This document shows, one piece after another, positions 45,652 to 57,488 of a DNA stretch of 64,000 nucleotides. The stretch comes from Persicaria tinctoria. Lineage: Eukaryota; Streptophyta; Magnoliopsida; Caryophyllales; Polygonaceae. Location of the stretch: NCBI GenBank assembly GCA_037127255.1, contig JBANSL010000012.1:34091115-34155114 (forward strand), given 5' to 3'. The position numbers were made by a program, and so were the translations under genes. A model generated the notes under the pieces. That model saw nothing but the letters and a program-made list of their open reading frames with translations. It was not told the origin of the DNA and searched no databases. Numbering within the stretch: position 1 is the first letter of the stretch; each line of letters opens with the position of its first letter.

Positions 45652-47697
45652 TGTTGTAAGAGAGAATCGAGAATGCAAAACAGTAAGTAAACAAAGTAAA
45701 GCAAACCGATCAAATCCCAGCAAATAATGTTCAAGACTCCCTCAAATGTAGTAAGAGAAAGTCAGGTTCGAATCCTCGAGAAAGCAGGTCAGCGGATCCT
45801 AGGCAGCAATGGAGTCTCACGAACAGAAGTGGACAACAGGTGCTAGATCTCGACTAGGGTTAGTCGATAGAAGATTAGGCAGTCGAACAAGGCAACAGTC
45901 ACCAGCAAATCGTACTCGAGATCGAGTGGACCCTACTCAAGGTCGAGTTGGCTCTGTCGAGGTCGAGTGGTTCTTCGTCGAGTTCCTGCGCAAGTGAGCT
46001 ACGGCGATCTGGGATCAGAGATTAGTGGTCGAGGTCGACCGGAGGTTGGTCGAGATCGATGAGGGTGGAAAAGTAAAAACAAATGCAAATTCGGGTTTGT
46101 GACTTTATGAATTTAGAAAACTTCCAAGATTAGGGTTTGCAACAACGATTACCATGCAAGCGGAATATAAATCACAAAAGGCGGCAACTTTATCGATAAA
46201 GGGAAAGGCTTTCACCTAATCCGACAAGTAGGAATATAAATCTCGCGACAATTAATCCTAATTGCATCTATTCCTTTTCATAATTAGCATTTATAATCTT
46301 TCGAATAGAAATCCTAATTACTACCCAAGTTTCATAACATGAGTTCTTTAATTTTTCAATCAAAGATGAAGCACATAAGGAATAGATTGAGATAACGACA
46401 AAATACCTCCTTTCGCAATCGCTAATTCGCCGACATGGCTTTCGTTGGGCTCACCCCAACCCCAGAAGTAAGTGGACTACTCGCTCTTCATCGCAATCGA
46501 AGACATTTATTTGAAAGAAATAACTTGCATTAACTAAATTCAAAGCCTTTACAATTCCGGCAATCAACCTTCGTAAACTGCCAAAACCTTATAAACCTTA
46601 AATTCCTAAATCTCTATGTGTAATTGTATCTCTGAAATTGAATGATGAAAACTGAGCCTCTAGGGCTTTATTTATAGGCTTCTACTCCTTGCTAATCAAG
46701 GATAGAATATCTATATCTAAATCTAAAACTATATCTAAGACTTTAAAAGATAAATAAAAGCTATAATGGAATTAAATCTAAAAATAGGGAAATATATCTA
46801 AATTGTCTCAAGCGGATAAAACTCTCTTCTTCATGATAGACGTGGATAAATCGGATAGACTTTGCTTCTCCTCGGCTCCAAGGACTCTACTCCGAGTAGA
46901 ACTTCATCACGCGTACGCGGCTTCAGGAAATCCTCGTCGATCTCGAGTGGCGTACTCGACCTCGAGTAGGAAATTCGTCGACTGGGCCGACTTCGTCGTC
47001 TCGGCTAGCTAGCACTCGACAAGCTCGGACATGACTCTGGCGCTTAGTCGATATCAAGGAGAGCTCCTCGACCTCGACTACAGATGTGTTCTCGACTTGG
47101 TCTTCCGGGGTTGTCGAGTCGGATGTGGGTTCTCAGCCTTGTCGACCTCGAGGACGCTCCTCGAGCTCGAGTAGCATGGCTCATCAATTTTGGCAAATCT
47201 GGTGTATCGGGTAGCTTGTCCTCGACATGCTCGGAGAAGGTGGCCTGGGCGTGGTCGATCTCGACAAACGCTTGTCGAGCTCGAGTAGATTTTTGCCAGG
47301 TGTTGTCGAGCAGTGTCTCTTCGACTTGGCTCGGAGAGTGGGGTCTGGCTCTTGTCGACCTCGAGTAGATCTACTCGATGTCGAGTAGGGTGTTGCTCTG
47401 CTCCGCGTTGTCTGATCAGGTCTCTACTCGACTTCAGTGTATCCGGACATGACTCGTCGACATAGACGAGGACTTAGTCGAGGTCGAGTAGACTTGCTGC
47501 TTCCGTCTTTGTTTCTGGGTTTTCTCCTGAAATGTTTCCATATTCTGCAATATTAAACAGAAACTTATGTAGATCTCCATTTTTAACAAATAAACATATA
47601 CTACATAAATTCGACATATTCCCAACCCGAAATATGCAAAATGTAAAGAATATGGAACTAAAATATGCATAAAAACATGGCTACTTTGGAGACATCA
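45652..47697 (-). repeat. 5' LTR of element B
   Basis: 2,046 bp. Same motif blocks as its partner (about 45845-46060 and 46935-47490). Confidence 0.92.
46667..46676 (-). promoter_or_regulatory. TATA box of element B 5' LTR
   Basis: TATAAATAAA on the minus strand in the conserved context GCCTATAAATAAAGCCCTAG. Confidence 0.7.
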
Positions 47698-48396
47698 CGT
47701 CACCCCTGTGGATAACTCCAACAAGCTCAGTGCTCACTCTGGTCCTTTGTTTGATGATCCGACGTTGTACCGGAGCCTCGTCGGTGCGTTGCAGTATCTT
47801 ACATTTACTCGGCCAGACATCAGTTATGTCGTTTGGTATATCTGCATGTTCATACATGCGCCCAAGGAACCGCACTTTCATGCCTTGAAGCGGATAATCC
47901 GGTACATCAACGGTACTCTCGAGTTGGGAACCACGATCACCCCTCCCTCTCGGCATGACCTCGTCGCTTACACTAATGCGGATTGGGGTGGTTGTCCTGA
48001 CACACGTCGCTCTATGTTTGGCTATTGTGTCTTCCTCAACGACACTCTTGTGTCGTGGTCAGCAAAGCGTCAGTCTGTGGTGTCTCGCTCTAGCGCCGAG
48101 GCTGAGTACGGGGGTGTCGCAAACGTTGTCTCCGAGTGCTCATGGCTACGCAATCTCCTCCTTGAGCTCCGCTGCCCTCTTCAGAAGGCCAACCTTGTCT
48201 ACGCCGATAACGTCTCCGCCGTCTATCTGGCTAGCAACCCAGTCCAGCATCAGCGCACGAAGCACATTGAGCTCGATCTCCACTTCGTTCGGGATAAGGT
48301 TGCTCTTGGACTTTTTTCGTGTTCTATATCTCTCATCCTCCTATCAATACGCGGATATATTCACCAAGGGTTTACCTCGTCAGTTGTTCCTTGATT
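47698..48396 (+). pseudogene. Copia element 2 RNase H, 3' part
   Basis: Continues the RT interrupted at 36113. Visible: YRSLVGALQYLTFTRPDISY, HFHALKRIIRYINGT, RNase H D in YTNADWGGCPDTRRS, E in RSSAEAEYGGVAN, D in LVYADNVSAVYLASNP and KHIELDLHFVRDKV. The frame is open to 48394 with a frameshift near the end (about 48305), after which ADIFTKGLPRQLF appears in another frame. Confidence 0.85.
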
Positions 48397-48446
48397 TTTG
48401 GTCCAGTCTCACTGTACGAGACCCTCCACTTTCGACTACGGGGGTT

Positions 48447-48503
48447 TGATAGACTACATAGTCTTCATATTGTATAGTGGGCCAAAAGGCCCAATCTATT
48501 GTA

Positions 48504-48570
<67 letters not shown>

Positions 48571-48625
48571 TGATTAATGAATGAAACCCTCAAGGAGGAC
48601 TATACATCAGTTCTATCATTCTACA
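48447..48625 (+). repeat. 3' LTR of copia element 2
   Basis: TGATAGACTAC...ATTCTACA, preceded by a purine-rich CTACGGGGGTT. Contains a TA microsatellite (48505-48568) that is short in the 5' LTR. Confidence 0.9.
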
Positions 48626-48630
48626 GAAAT

Positions 48631-48893
48631 AAAAAAAGAATATGTACATCAACTTGAATTGCACAAAAAGAGACCATGTCAGCACACAATTAGAAATAAA
48701 AAAGAACTAATACATCTACTTGAATTGCACAAAAAGAGAAATCATGTCAGCACACAATTAGAAATAAAAAAGGAACATATACATCTACTTGAATTGCACA
48801 AAAAAGCGAGACCATATCAGCACACAATTAGAAATCAAAAAAGAACTTATATATCTACTTGAATTGCACAAAAAGAGACCATGTTAGCACACA
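48631..48893. repeat. ~67-bp tandem repeat, right part
   Basis: Four more units spaced 66-70 bp (ACTTGAATTGCACAAAAA at 48652, 48718, 48787, 48857) continue the array at 23340-23416. Unit sequences are similar but not identical. Not CRISPR: there are no conserved-repeat/unique-spacer boundaries, and the context is eukaryotic. Confidence 0.85.
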
Positions 48894-50357
48894 AGCCAGA
48901 AACACATTAAAACGCAGCATTAGCAACACATTAAACTTTGTAGAGTTACTAGCTAATTTCTCCAGATAAGTCAAAAACCATAAGGCACTTTAATGTAAAG
49001 ATACAAACGCGTTATTAAATAGAAAAAGCAGAAAGAAACCCTAGTTGTTAAGCGATAAAAATAAAATGACAAAAATTGTTGATATTGCAAAAAAAAAACA
49101 TAAAAAACCCAATTTTAAGCCCTGGAATGATCTCCAATGGTCTAAAAAGCCCATAGGTCACTACATGACTGTGCGTTTGAACTGTGGCGCGATTCCCTAT
49201 CCGGAAAGGTAAGATAATAAAGAATCAGACACCAAACGCTTGATATCACTTCTACCGAGACCGCACCTTATGTCGAGACGTACGGTCCACTTCAAATACT
49301 ACCCACCAGATTGCAACAGATGATTAAATTTGTGTGCTGACATGGTCTAATTGTGCGCTGACATGCTCTAATTTATGTGTTGACATCATCATTTGACTAG
49401 GTATAACTAAGCCATTTTCTGTCCAATTCAAGTGGCTCGATACTTCAACCAAAGATTACACCACCAACAACACATTCAAATATACCCAAACACCAATTTC
49501 AGCACCCCTTAAATTCCATGTCAACACCCCTTAAAATATTCAATATTACATGAAACCATGTCAGCACATTCAAAGAAATACTCAATATTGCAGGAAACCA
49601 TGTTAGCACCCCTTAAAATCCATGTCAACACCCCATAAAATACTCAATATTGCAGGAAACCATGTCAGCATACTCAAAACATACCCAAACACATTCAAAG
49701 AAATACTCAATATTGCAGGAAACCATGTCAGCACCCCTTAAAATCAATATTTTAGGAAACCAAAGCTGTAGACATCTGCCCTCTTTATTAGATTTCACAA
49801 TGAAATCACACTGTAATGGAAGATAATCGGACAATATTGATTTTATTAATTTCAATATTGCAAGAAACCAAAGTTGTAGACTTACTATTTGATTTCACAT
49901 ATCTGTAAAACAAAGAGAGAGCAAAACAAATCAAGCGAAAAGCCCCAGAATCAAGCACATCAGGACGAAGTGCTTCTCCATCAATCTCCGCTTGAAATCC
50001 AGAAGCAAGCACATCACTCAGATCAAGCACATCACACAGATCCAAAAGCAAAACAAATCAAGCGAAAAGGAAAGTGATACAAATCAACAACAGAGTGGAG
50101 GAGAAGGGGTAGCTTCCTACCTCAGGACGAAGTGCTTCTCCTTCAATCTTCGCTCACTGTCGCACTTCCTGCTAGAATCTCCTTCAATTACCGTGGCAGG
50201 GAGACAACGATGTTTGGTTCGAGCTCGTGGAGGTGTTTAGAGATGTCGATGGAGGTCGGAGAGAGGAGGAGCAACCATGGGAGAGAGCTCGGAGATTAGG
50301 GATGTCGATGGAGGATGAAGACGATCGACGACTATTAGGGATTTAGAATTCAGAGTT
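48894..50357. other. Non-coding stretch rich in CATGTCAGCAC motifs
   Basis: No gene recognised. About 49330-49750 carries repeated blocks such as ACTCAATATTGCAGGAAACC followed by CATGTCAGCACCCCTTAAAA, and inverse copies (GTGCTGACATGG at 49332). 50100-50340 is GC-richer and could be the leader of a minus-strand gene or transposon, but no reading frame is convincing. Confidence 0.5.
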
Positions 50358-50360
50358 TTA

Positions 50361-50670
50361 GGGTCCGTTTGGCAATGCAGGTAGCTTTTCGGAGCTTTTG
50401 GCTTTAATAATTTATAGTTTTAAATAAGTTAAATATAAGATTTTAATTTAATTACCTTTTGAAATTGGATTTTCAGCAGCTACTAACCGTAAGCTTTTCA
50501 GAATTCTATTCATTTTCTCCTATCTGATCAGCTAGTTTGTATCAGCTACTCTATCAGCTAGGTTACCAAACACCTTACTAGCTTATGAAAACTCTAATTT
50601 AACATATATTTAACACACTTAATCCATCAGCTTCAGCTACCCCATCAGCTCCGTGTTACCAAACTGACCC
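50361..50670. mobile_element. Tourist-like (PIF/Harbinger) MITE
   Basis: 310 bp with terminal inverted repeats GGGTCCGTTTGGCAA / TTACCAAACTGACCC and a 3-bp duplication TTA (50358-50360 and 50671-50673). Non-coding. TIR sequence, length and TTA site fit Tourist-type MITEs. Confidence 0.8.
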
Positions 50671-50673
50671 TTA

Positions 50674-51088
50674 ATTTTATTTTTTATTTTTCTTCCTTAT
50701 CTTTTTATTATATTAATAGGAATGGACACTCTACCAATTATTTCAAAAAGTAGGGCACTTCAGCACAAATTTTCTCAGAATATAATAGGCAAACTCTATT
50801 GAGATAGTATGAATATTTACAAATAGATATAGGTTATATATTAATTTAATTTTTTAATTAAACTCATTGGTTATTTAAAAATGAAAATTAGTTGAAAAAA
50901 GGGGATAAAATAAGAGGAGAATGGAAAGAAAAGGTAATAAATTTAGGGCTATTTGTACAAATATAAACGTTTTTTTGTGGTTTTGCAAAAATACCACTTT
51001 TTTAGAAAATTTGCAAAAGTACCATATGTGGTATTAGTGCAAATAGGATGGGAAAATTGCTAAGCCGGTTGCAGGTTGTCCCAAGGGT

Positions 51089-51090
<2 letters not shown>
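50674..51090. other. AT-rich leader region before the MULE transposase
   Basis: 50711-50860 resembles an inverted copy at 17100-17240. 50946 starts GGGCTATTTGTACAAATA, a candidate left end of the MULE. No gene. Confidence 0.4.
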
Positions 51091-51120
<30 letters not shown>

Positions 51121-51170
51121 AGGGAGGGAGGGAGGGAGGGAGGGAGAGGGAGAGAGAGGGAGGGAGAGGG

Positions 51171-51211
<41 letters not shown>
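51091..51211. repeat. (GA)n/(GGGA)n microsatellite in the transposase leader
   Basis: GA repeats interrupted by GGGA repeats; purine-only on the plus strand. Confidence 0.95.
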
Positions 51212-51214
<3 letters not shown>

Positions 51215-51507
51215 TGGGACATCGGATTTGGTGGGGGATTTTGGCGCCAAAATTGGAGAGAGGAGGTGAAGTGATGGGAAAGGCTTTCCCTCCATTTTTA
51301 AAGTCTAATAGGAGACGAGGAGAGAGGCCATCAGTTTCGGTCTTCCCATGGACAAGAGAGCTGGAGAAGAATGCCACCATTGGAGAATAACCCTTCCGCA
51401 TTAAGGTCCAGTTGCTGAGCACGTGTCGGGCTCTTTATTCGTTCGTGTCAGTGTTTGTAAACTTCCGTGCAACAGAGGTATCTGAAAAACCCTAATTCTC
51501 AGTTGCA

Positions 51508-54500
51508 ATGGGTAGGCTTCTCTCCTATTTCTCGTCATGTTTCGTAAATAGTAGATACCCATTAACAATGGTGTTGATCCGAGTTTTCAATTGCAGGGCA
51601 AAACGCCAAAGTCTGTGTCACTCTCAACTTCAACGGGCGTTGGTTGTTCGATGGTTTGGGGTGGGTGTATTATGGTGAAACAGAGCGGAAGAATGTGATA
51701 ATTGAAGAGGGCATCGACTTCGCCTCTTTGACTCAAGTGTTGAGGCTCAAGGTCAGCCATGATTGTTCATATGAAGATTGGCGGTTGTCTTACATGCCAA
51801 AGGGGGAAGAAGCGGGTCATCCGATAACAATAGGTGATGATGACGACCTTGAGGCTTTTAAGTTTTTGAACTCGATGTTTGGGGAACATCCATGGCCCAT
51901 GGCGATATATGTTGGTCCAGTGGTGAAAGAGAGCCTTCAAGTACCACAACCCGGCGTCGGGGAAGAATGCTTGAGTGGGCCTCGTAACTCTCAAAAGGTG
52001 GACGAGCTGGAGGCAGAAGGTAAGCCACAACCAAACCCTATGGTTGTAGATGTGGGGTTATATGGTGGAGGAGGGGTTAGCCAGTCAATAGGGATGAGCA
52101 ACGATATAAGGGTGAAAAACAATATGGACACGGGGTTTGGAAGGGGTGACAAGGATATATGTGAAGGTGACAAAGGTAAGGGTCCGGAGGTGATCCTCTT
52201 GGCTGAGGTCATAGGGAAGAGGTAGGATCACGTTACTGACATGGGTTTTGGAACTGGTGACAGACGTATTTTTGAAGGTGACAAGGGTAAATGTCCAGAG
52301 TCGAACCACATGGATGAGGTGATAGGGAAGAGACAGAAGGACGCTACTGAAAGCGGGTTTGGAACTGGTGAAAAGCTTAAGAGTGTAGGTGACAAGGGTA
52401 AAGGTCCGGAAATGATCCAGTTGGGTGGGGTGATAGGGAAGAGCCAAGAGCACGCAGCTGACATAGGGTTTGGAACTGGTGACATGGATATTCTTGAGGG
52501 TGACAGGTGTGATGGTCTAGATGTTATCCACTTGGGTGACACGGACTCCTCTTCAGACGACACGGTAAAATGTGAAGGTGACAAGTATAAGGGGGTGGAT
52601 CTCATAGCCATTAGCAGTGAGGAGGAGAAGGAGGAGGGGGACTTCGATTCCGGAGTGAACAGGGAAGATTATGAGGAAGATCCGGGTAAGATGGTGTGGA
52701 CGGAGGGGGACGAAGTTGAGGAGGAGGTGATTAGGGAACTTGAAGATCGGGTTCCTAGGTCCAGCACATCCCCACCGTCGATGGAGAAAGTAGAAGCTAT
52801 GTTGGACAAAGCAACGCCTCGGACCCAGGAACCACGACGGAAGCTGACAGAAATATAGGAGGGACAAATGTTAGCCTCGAAGGTAGAATTGCAGACTTGC
52901 CTGAAGTGGATTTCAGTGCAGAAGTGCTTCGAGTTTGTAGTGAAGAGGTCGTGTAACAAAACCTATGTAGTTGGTTGTTTGGACAGCAAGTGCACGTGGA
53001 TGTTAAGGGCGTCGACTTACCGGCGCACGACTATGTGGTCCATCCGACAGTATGTCCAGGAGCATACATGTGACCTGAGCATGATGCACAACCATAGCCG
53101 ACATGCTACGTCGAACATGATTGGACGCAACCTCGTGACCACGTAAGTGTTAATTTAGTTGCGAACAGCTAATTATGTCACACAACATTATTCACCATGT
53201 CACATTACGTAACTCTCCATGACACCATTATATGCAGGTTCATCGGGACTCGGAAGGATCTCGTTCCCGAGCAAGTGCAGAAAATGACGAAGTCCGGGTA
53301 TGGAGTATCGTGTAGCTACTGGAAGGCACGAAGGGCACGACTGACGGCGAGGGAGGTGAAGCATGGGACCGACGAAGACGGCTACCGAGATATTATTCCA
53401 TACCTGCACATGTTGGAGCAGACTAACCCCGGGACATATACTAAGTTAGAGTTGGACGCATCCCAAAGATTCAAGTACGCCTTTGTTAGCTTCAGGGTAT
53501 GGCGCAAGGCGATTCCCTACCTTCGAAAGGTAAAACCCCATGTCGGTAGTATAATATTTCATGTCACCTAACATACATAACCATGTCACCTAACCAGCTG
53601 GTGTCGATATCCATGTCCAGGTGATTTCAGTTGATGGGAGTTTCCTGAAAGGGAAGTTCAAGGGCACGCTTCTATTTGCCACAGCCCAAGATGCAGACCA
53701 CAGTGTATTCTCGATCGCGTTTGCGATTGTCGATGGTGAGAAACACGGGTCATGGGGCTTCTTCTTCAAGAACATGCTACATGTCGTCGAGGATACACCG
53801 GACTTAATGTTTGTCTCTGATCGACATCTTAGTATCGTCAAAGGTTTGAGGGACCACTATGTGTTTGCCAAGCAAGGGCCTGCCAATTGCATCTATTTCA
53901 GAATGCCAGGGTTAAGTACAAGGGGGTGACGGGCCTGCACCCGTTGTACTTAAAGGTGGTGAAGGCATACACGAGGGCAGAGTTCGAGAAGCACTTTGGT
54001 GATTTATGCGCTCAGTCACCCCCTACGGACCAATACCTGAAAGAGGCTGGATTCTAGAACTGGGCCCGAGCATACTTCTTGGGGATGCGCTACAACATAT
54101 TGACGACGAACAACTCCGAGTGTCTGAATTCCGTGTTCAAGGATGCCCGTGACCTACCCATCACAGCCCTGATTGATGTTGTCATCGAAACAGTTTCCAA
54201 GTAGTTTTACGATCGACGGGAAAAAATCACCAAATCGGCGTCGACTGTCAGCGATTATGTTCAAGGTGAGCTCCAAACTAGCTATGCGGTGGCAACATTC
54301 ATGGATGTTAGAGCCCTCAGCTCACACGAGTACACTGTCCGCAGAGGGTCCTCCACCTGGGTTGTGAACCTGTGTGCCCGGACCTGCACATGCAAGCAGT
54401 TCGATATTGACCAGTTTCTGTGCCAGCACACCATAGCGGTTGCAAGGTTTCGAGGTAGCCATTTCTTCTCTCTCGTGAATGACTTCTACAAAGTCGCAAC

Positions 54501-54684
54501 ATGGAAGGCGTGTTACGAGAATGTGCTATATCCGGTTCCTCCAAGAGCAGAATGGCGAATCCCCCCAGCCATGTCCAGCGCGGTGTGTCACCCCCCGGAC
54601 GTGAAGCGGCGCCCTGGTCGGCCTAAGACTTGTCGATACCCATCTCGGGGAGAATTTACCCGTTTCAAGCGCCGTCGTTCTTAG
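51508..54684 (+). pseudogene. MULE transposase (MURA-like), spliced, four stops and a frameshift
   Basis: Start ATGG at 51508 joined over an intron (51512-51596) to GQNAKVCVTLNFNGRW. Residues to about 200 are the N-terminal plant-MULE region; a 37-residue unit is repeated four times (52130-52573); an acidic linker follows. The DNA-binding region (KCFEFVVKRSCNKTYVVGC...CTWMLRAS, 52920-53010) precedes intron 2 (53143-53237). Intron 3 (53530-53620) leads into the catalytic part: D in ISVDGSFLKGKFKGTLL and D in LMFVSDRHLSIVKG. A SWIM zinc finger (CTCKQFDIDQFLCQHT, about 54388) closes it. Breaks: TAG at 52223, 52856, 54055 and 54202, and a 1-base shift just before 53890. All introns have GT-AG ends. 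It would have cut and moved the element. Confidence 0.85.
52130..52573 (+). repeat. 111-bp coding minisatellite (four units)
   Basis: Units start at 52130, 52241, 52352 and 52463, exactly 111 bp apart, each coding GFGTGD...EGDKGKGPE...EVIGK-type residues. The period is a multiple of three, so copy number can vary without a frameshift. Units have diverged. Confidence 0.92.
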
Positions 54685-54740
54685 ATGTGTTCCTCCATTG
54701 GTCGTCCAACGCCTTACCTCAGCAGCTGGGTATTCTTTTG

Positions 54741-55428
54741 CATTTGCCGGTTCGGGTCAGTGGTTGGACCATTCTCCGTCTATGTTATTTTGTGAACGGG
54801 CTACGTATTTGGTAGTGTAATTAGGTTGTTTGTACATATGACAAACTCTAAGTAGGCTGTTGTCCTTTTGGGAATGGGTTGCATACTATAGTTAAGTGCT
54901 GAATAACTTCGTAGTACTTTTGGGGATGGATTCAGAAAATACCCTTGTCACCCTATTTGTATTCCCGTGTCTGGTAGAAAGGGTTATCATGTCACAACAT
55001 TCAATTTGATGGTAGACATTTCGGTGGTTGACGCTATGATAATGAATTCACCAATGCATTGGCACTTATTTGACATCATGTTTACATTTGCCGGTTCGGG
55101 TCAGTGGTTGGACCATTCTCCGTCTATGTTATTTTGTGAACGGGCTACGTATTTGGTAGTGTAATTAGGTTGTTTGTACATATGACAAACTCTAAGTAGG
55201 CTGTTGTACTTTTGGGAATGGGTTGCATACTATAGTTAAGTGCTGAATAACTTCGTAGTACTTTTGGGGATGGATTCAGAAAATACCCTTGTCACCCTAT
55301 TTGTATTCCCGTGTCTGGTAGAAAGGGTTATCATGTCACAACATTCAATTTGATGGTAGACATTTCGGTGGTTGACGCTATAATAATGAATTCACCAATG
55401 CATTGGCACTTATTTGACATCATGTTTA
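54741..55428 (+). repeat. 344-bp tandem duplication downstream of the transposase
   Basis: 54741-55084 and 55085-55428 are nearly identical; by eye the differences are few (for example GTCCTTTTGG against GTACTTTTGG and GCTATGATAATG against GCTATAATAATG). The duplication is recent. Confidence 0.92.
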
Positions 55429-57343
55429 CATTCCTAAGTGTTTGTGGTAGTGGTGTTACGAAATCACCCTTGTAACCATATTGAAATCACCATTATGACA
55501 ATGTTCAAGGGGTTATTATGTAAGGTGACACGGGATTCTAAGTTTGGTGACATGGGTGAGGGAACTTATAACCAAAGTTTCGACAATAAGAACATAGTCA
55601 ACCATTGGTCAAAGATAGACCAAATTTTGGCCAAAATTGCAAAAAAAACACAATGGGGGATAATTTGGAAAAATTGAACCTTTCCCTTTTATTTGTGAAA
55701 AATTGCCCATAACTAAAAAAAACAAAGAATAATTTCGGGTGAGTTGACACGCGTCCCGGATATCACCACACACTCTCTTTCTGAAATCATCGGGACTCCA
55801 TCCCTAAATTTCCATAACTCAAAACCGTTCGAAAGGGGGAGGAGGAAGAGACGCCGGCGACGAGGAACAACGGGTCGAAGAAGAGACTGTCGGGAACTGT
55901 CGGATAAGAGAAGAACGCCGGCAGGAAAGTCAGAAGGTACGCCCCCTATCTCTGTTGTCCGTTATCTTCGAATCTGGGGTTCGGGGTGGGTGGATGAAAC
56001 AACCTGCTAGGGTGGTAAGGGATTGAACGTCAAGGAGCGTGGTTTTGGGGATTGTGGAGGTGGTTGCGAATGAAGGACAAGGAGCCGGGTTTTGGGGATT
56101 GGATAGGGAAAACCCGCGGGCCTCCCACGTGGGGTTTATGACAGGAGTTATTCTCCACTCTCACAATCTGGGTTAAAGGACCCGCAAGCCTCCCACGCTT
56201 ATCTTCAACCTCCCTCGCTCTTGTCTGTCAGTTCCTCAGTTCCCCATACCCCTTTTACCCCAGATCTGTATTTTCCCGTATCCCCAATTCCCCACATGAC
56301 CGTTATTCCAATTCCCCAATTTCCGATTTTTGTCCAATCCCAAATTGCATGCCTTTGAACGAAACAATGGAAGAATGCAAATGAAGTGGGGAAGATTGAA
56401 AATTAAGTGAAGATTCAGACTAGTAGAGATGGGTAAGGACAGATTTCAATAATCAATTGAGTTGTACATGTATTCCTGCGCCTTCCTCTCCGGTACTGCC
56501 TTATCCGGCGTCTTCCTCCCTTATCCAGCGACTTCCTCCCTCTCCGGTACGAAACAACGGGAGAATGCAAATTAAGTAGGGAAGATTGCAAATTAAGTGA
56601 AGATTCAGAGTAGTAGAGATGGGTGATGATGGATTTCAAAAACCAATTGAGTTGTACCTGTTTTCCTGCGCCTTTCTCTCCAGTACGGGCTTCTCCGGCA
56701 TCTTCCTCCCTTCTCCGGCGTCTTTCTCCCTCTCCGGTACGGGCTCTCCTCTTTCCCTTCACTTCACAACCGCCTCCCTTCACTCCTATTAATGATTCGG
56801 TCTCTCTCTCTCTCTCTCTCCTTCCCAGGGATAGGTTGGTTTATTCCCCAACTGCAATGAATGCAAGTTACTTTTGCATTTGTTTTCTTTACCTTTTATT
56901 TTCGAGGAACACGATATTTTCTTTTTCTTTTTTTATATTTTTGTAAGTAAGTCAAAGGAACTGTGCAACCAACTGCCACCCTGATAGATTCCTTTTCTAT
57001 TGTCGTTTTGTTCATTTGTCCCAGTATCGAGTCCCGTCTTTGCATGCATGTGTCACCTGACAGGTTTGTTCGTGTCACTAGTCACTGTCTCATATTCGTA
57101 CGTATAGTCTAAATGACCCATGTCACCCCCTTTAATCCTCGTGTCATCTAACGACATATACCTTGTCACCAAATTGGATAGATACATGTACCTACACTTC
57201 CAAGTTTAACATGTCCGCATACCTACTAACATATACAAATGTTCACTTTCGACAACTACCAAGTTTCACAAAATATCCAAATGTTTTACTTCAACTATCA
57301 CAGGAGGGTGTTATGATTGGAAGCAAGTGTTCAACTCCAAAGT
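55429..57343. other. Non-coding region between transposase and ULP1 gene
   Basis: Contains a candidate right MULE end (55690-55708), a GC-rich stretch with a short frame (55744-56010) lacking known content, and a diverged 190-bp tandem duplication (56361-56550, 56551-56745). Several TGTCAC motifs lie at 57049-57170. I see no gene I can support. Confidence 0.45.
56361..56745. repeat. Diverged ~190-bp tandem duplication
   Basis: GAAACAATGGAAGAATGCAA at 56361 repeats as GAAACAACGGGAGAATGCAA at 56551, followed in both by a CTCCGG-rich pyrimidine block. Confidence 0.8.
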
Positions 57344-57488
57344 CTAGCATCCGAGTCGACCATGAAATACCTCAACAACTAGCATCTGGCGGTATGCCTC
57401 AATGTACGTGTCGTCCAATCGATCGAAGGTCGGGGCGGTCTCCCGCAGTAGCTGCATGAATCTAATGGTGTACGGGCCACAATCACCG

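Larger units (their letters stand above)
36114..47697 (-). mobile_element. Athila-like Ty3/gypsy element B inside copia element 2
   Basis: LTRs 36114-38159 and 45652-47697, each 2,046 bp (TGTTGTAAG...GAGACATCA); perfect target duplication CGTCA (36109-36113 and 47698-47702), at which the copia RNase H resumes. PBS matches tRNA-Asp. Genes are on the minus strand: gag (45480-44872), then a 1,617-codon frame with protease, RT and RNase H. The integrase core and most of the third ORF are deleted. LTR differences are roughly 2% by eye, concentrated near the start. The polymerase part is intact but integration would need help in trans. Confidence 0.92.
23417..48625 (+). mobile_element. Ale/Retrofit-like Ty1/copia element 2, hit twice by other elements
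   Basis: Target duplication GAAAT (23412-23416 and 48626-48630). The 5' LTR is 23417-23435 plus 33010-33118 (128 bp once the nested element is removed); the 3' LTR is 48447-48625 (179 bp, enlarged by a TA microsatellite). PBS TGGTATCACAACC at 33119. Pol order is protease, integrase, RT, RNase H, as in copia. The very short LTR suits the Ale/Retrofit lineage. The 5' LTR contains copia element 1 (duplication GTCTT) and pol contains Athila B (duplication CGTCA). Its genes carry several stops and a shortened gag. Confidence 0.9.

Noticed and set aside
48581..48893. Possible CRISPR-like or coding repeat (KKRPCQHTIRNKKE-type frame)
   Set aside because: A eukaryotic ~67-bp tandem array without spacers; the open frame follows from the repeat and lies outside any gene.
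51002..51422. Ser/Leu- and Arg/Glu-repeat ORFs
   Set aside because: Translations of the GA/GGGA microsatellite.
54967..55164. Short ORFs after the transposase
   Set aside because: They fall in the 344-bp tandem duplication and have no recognisable content.
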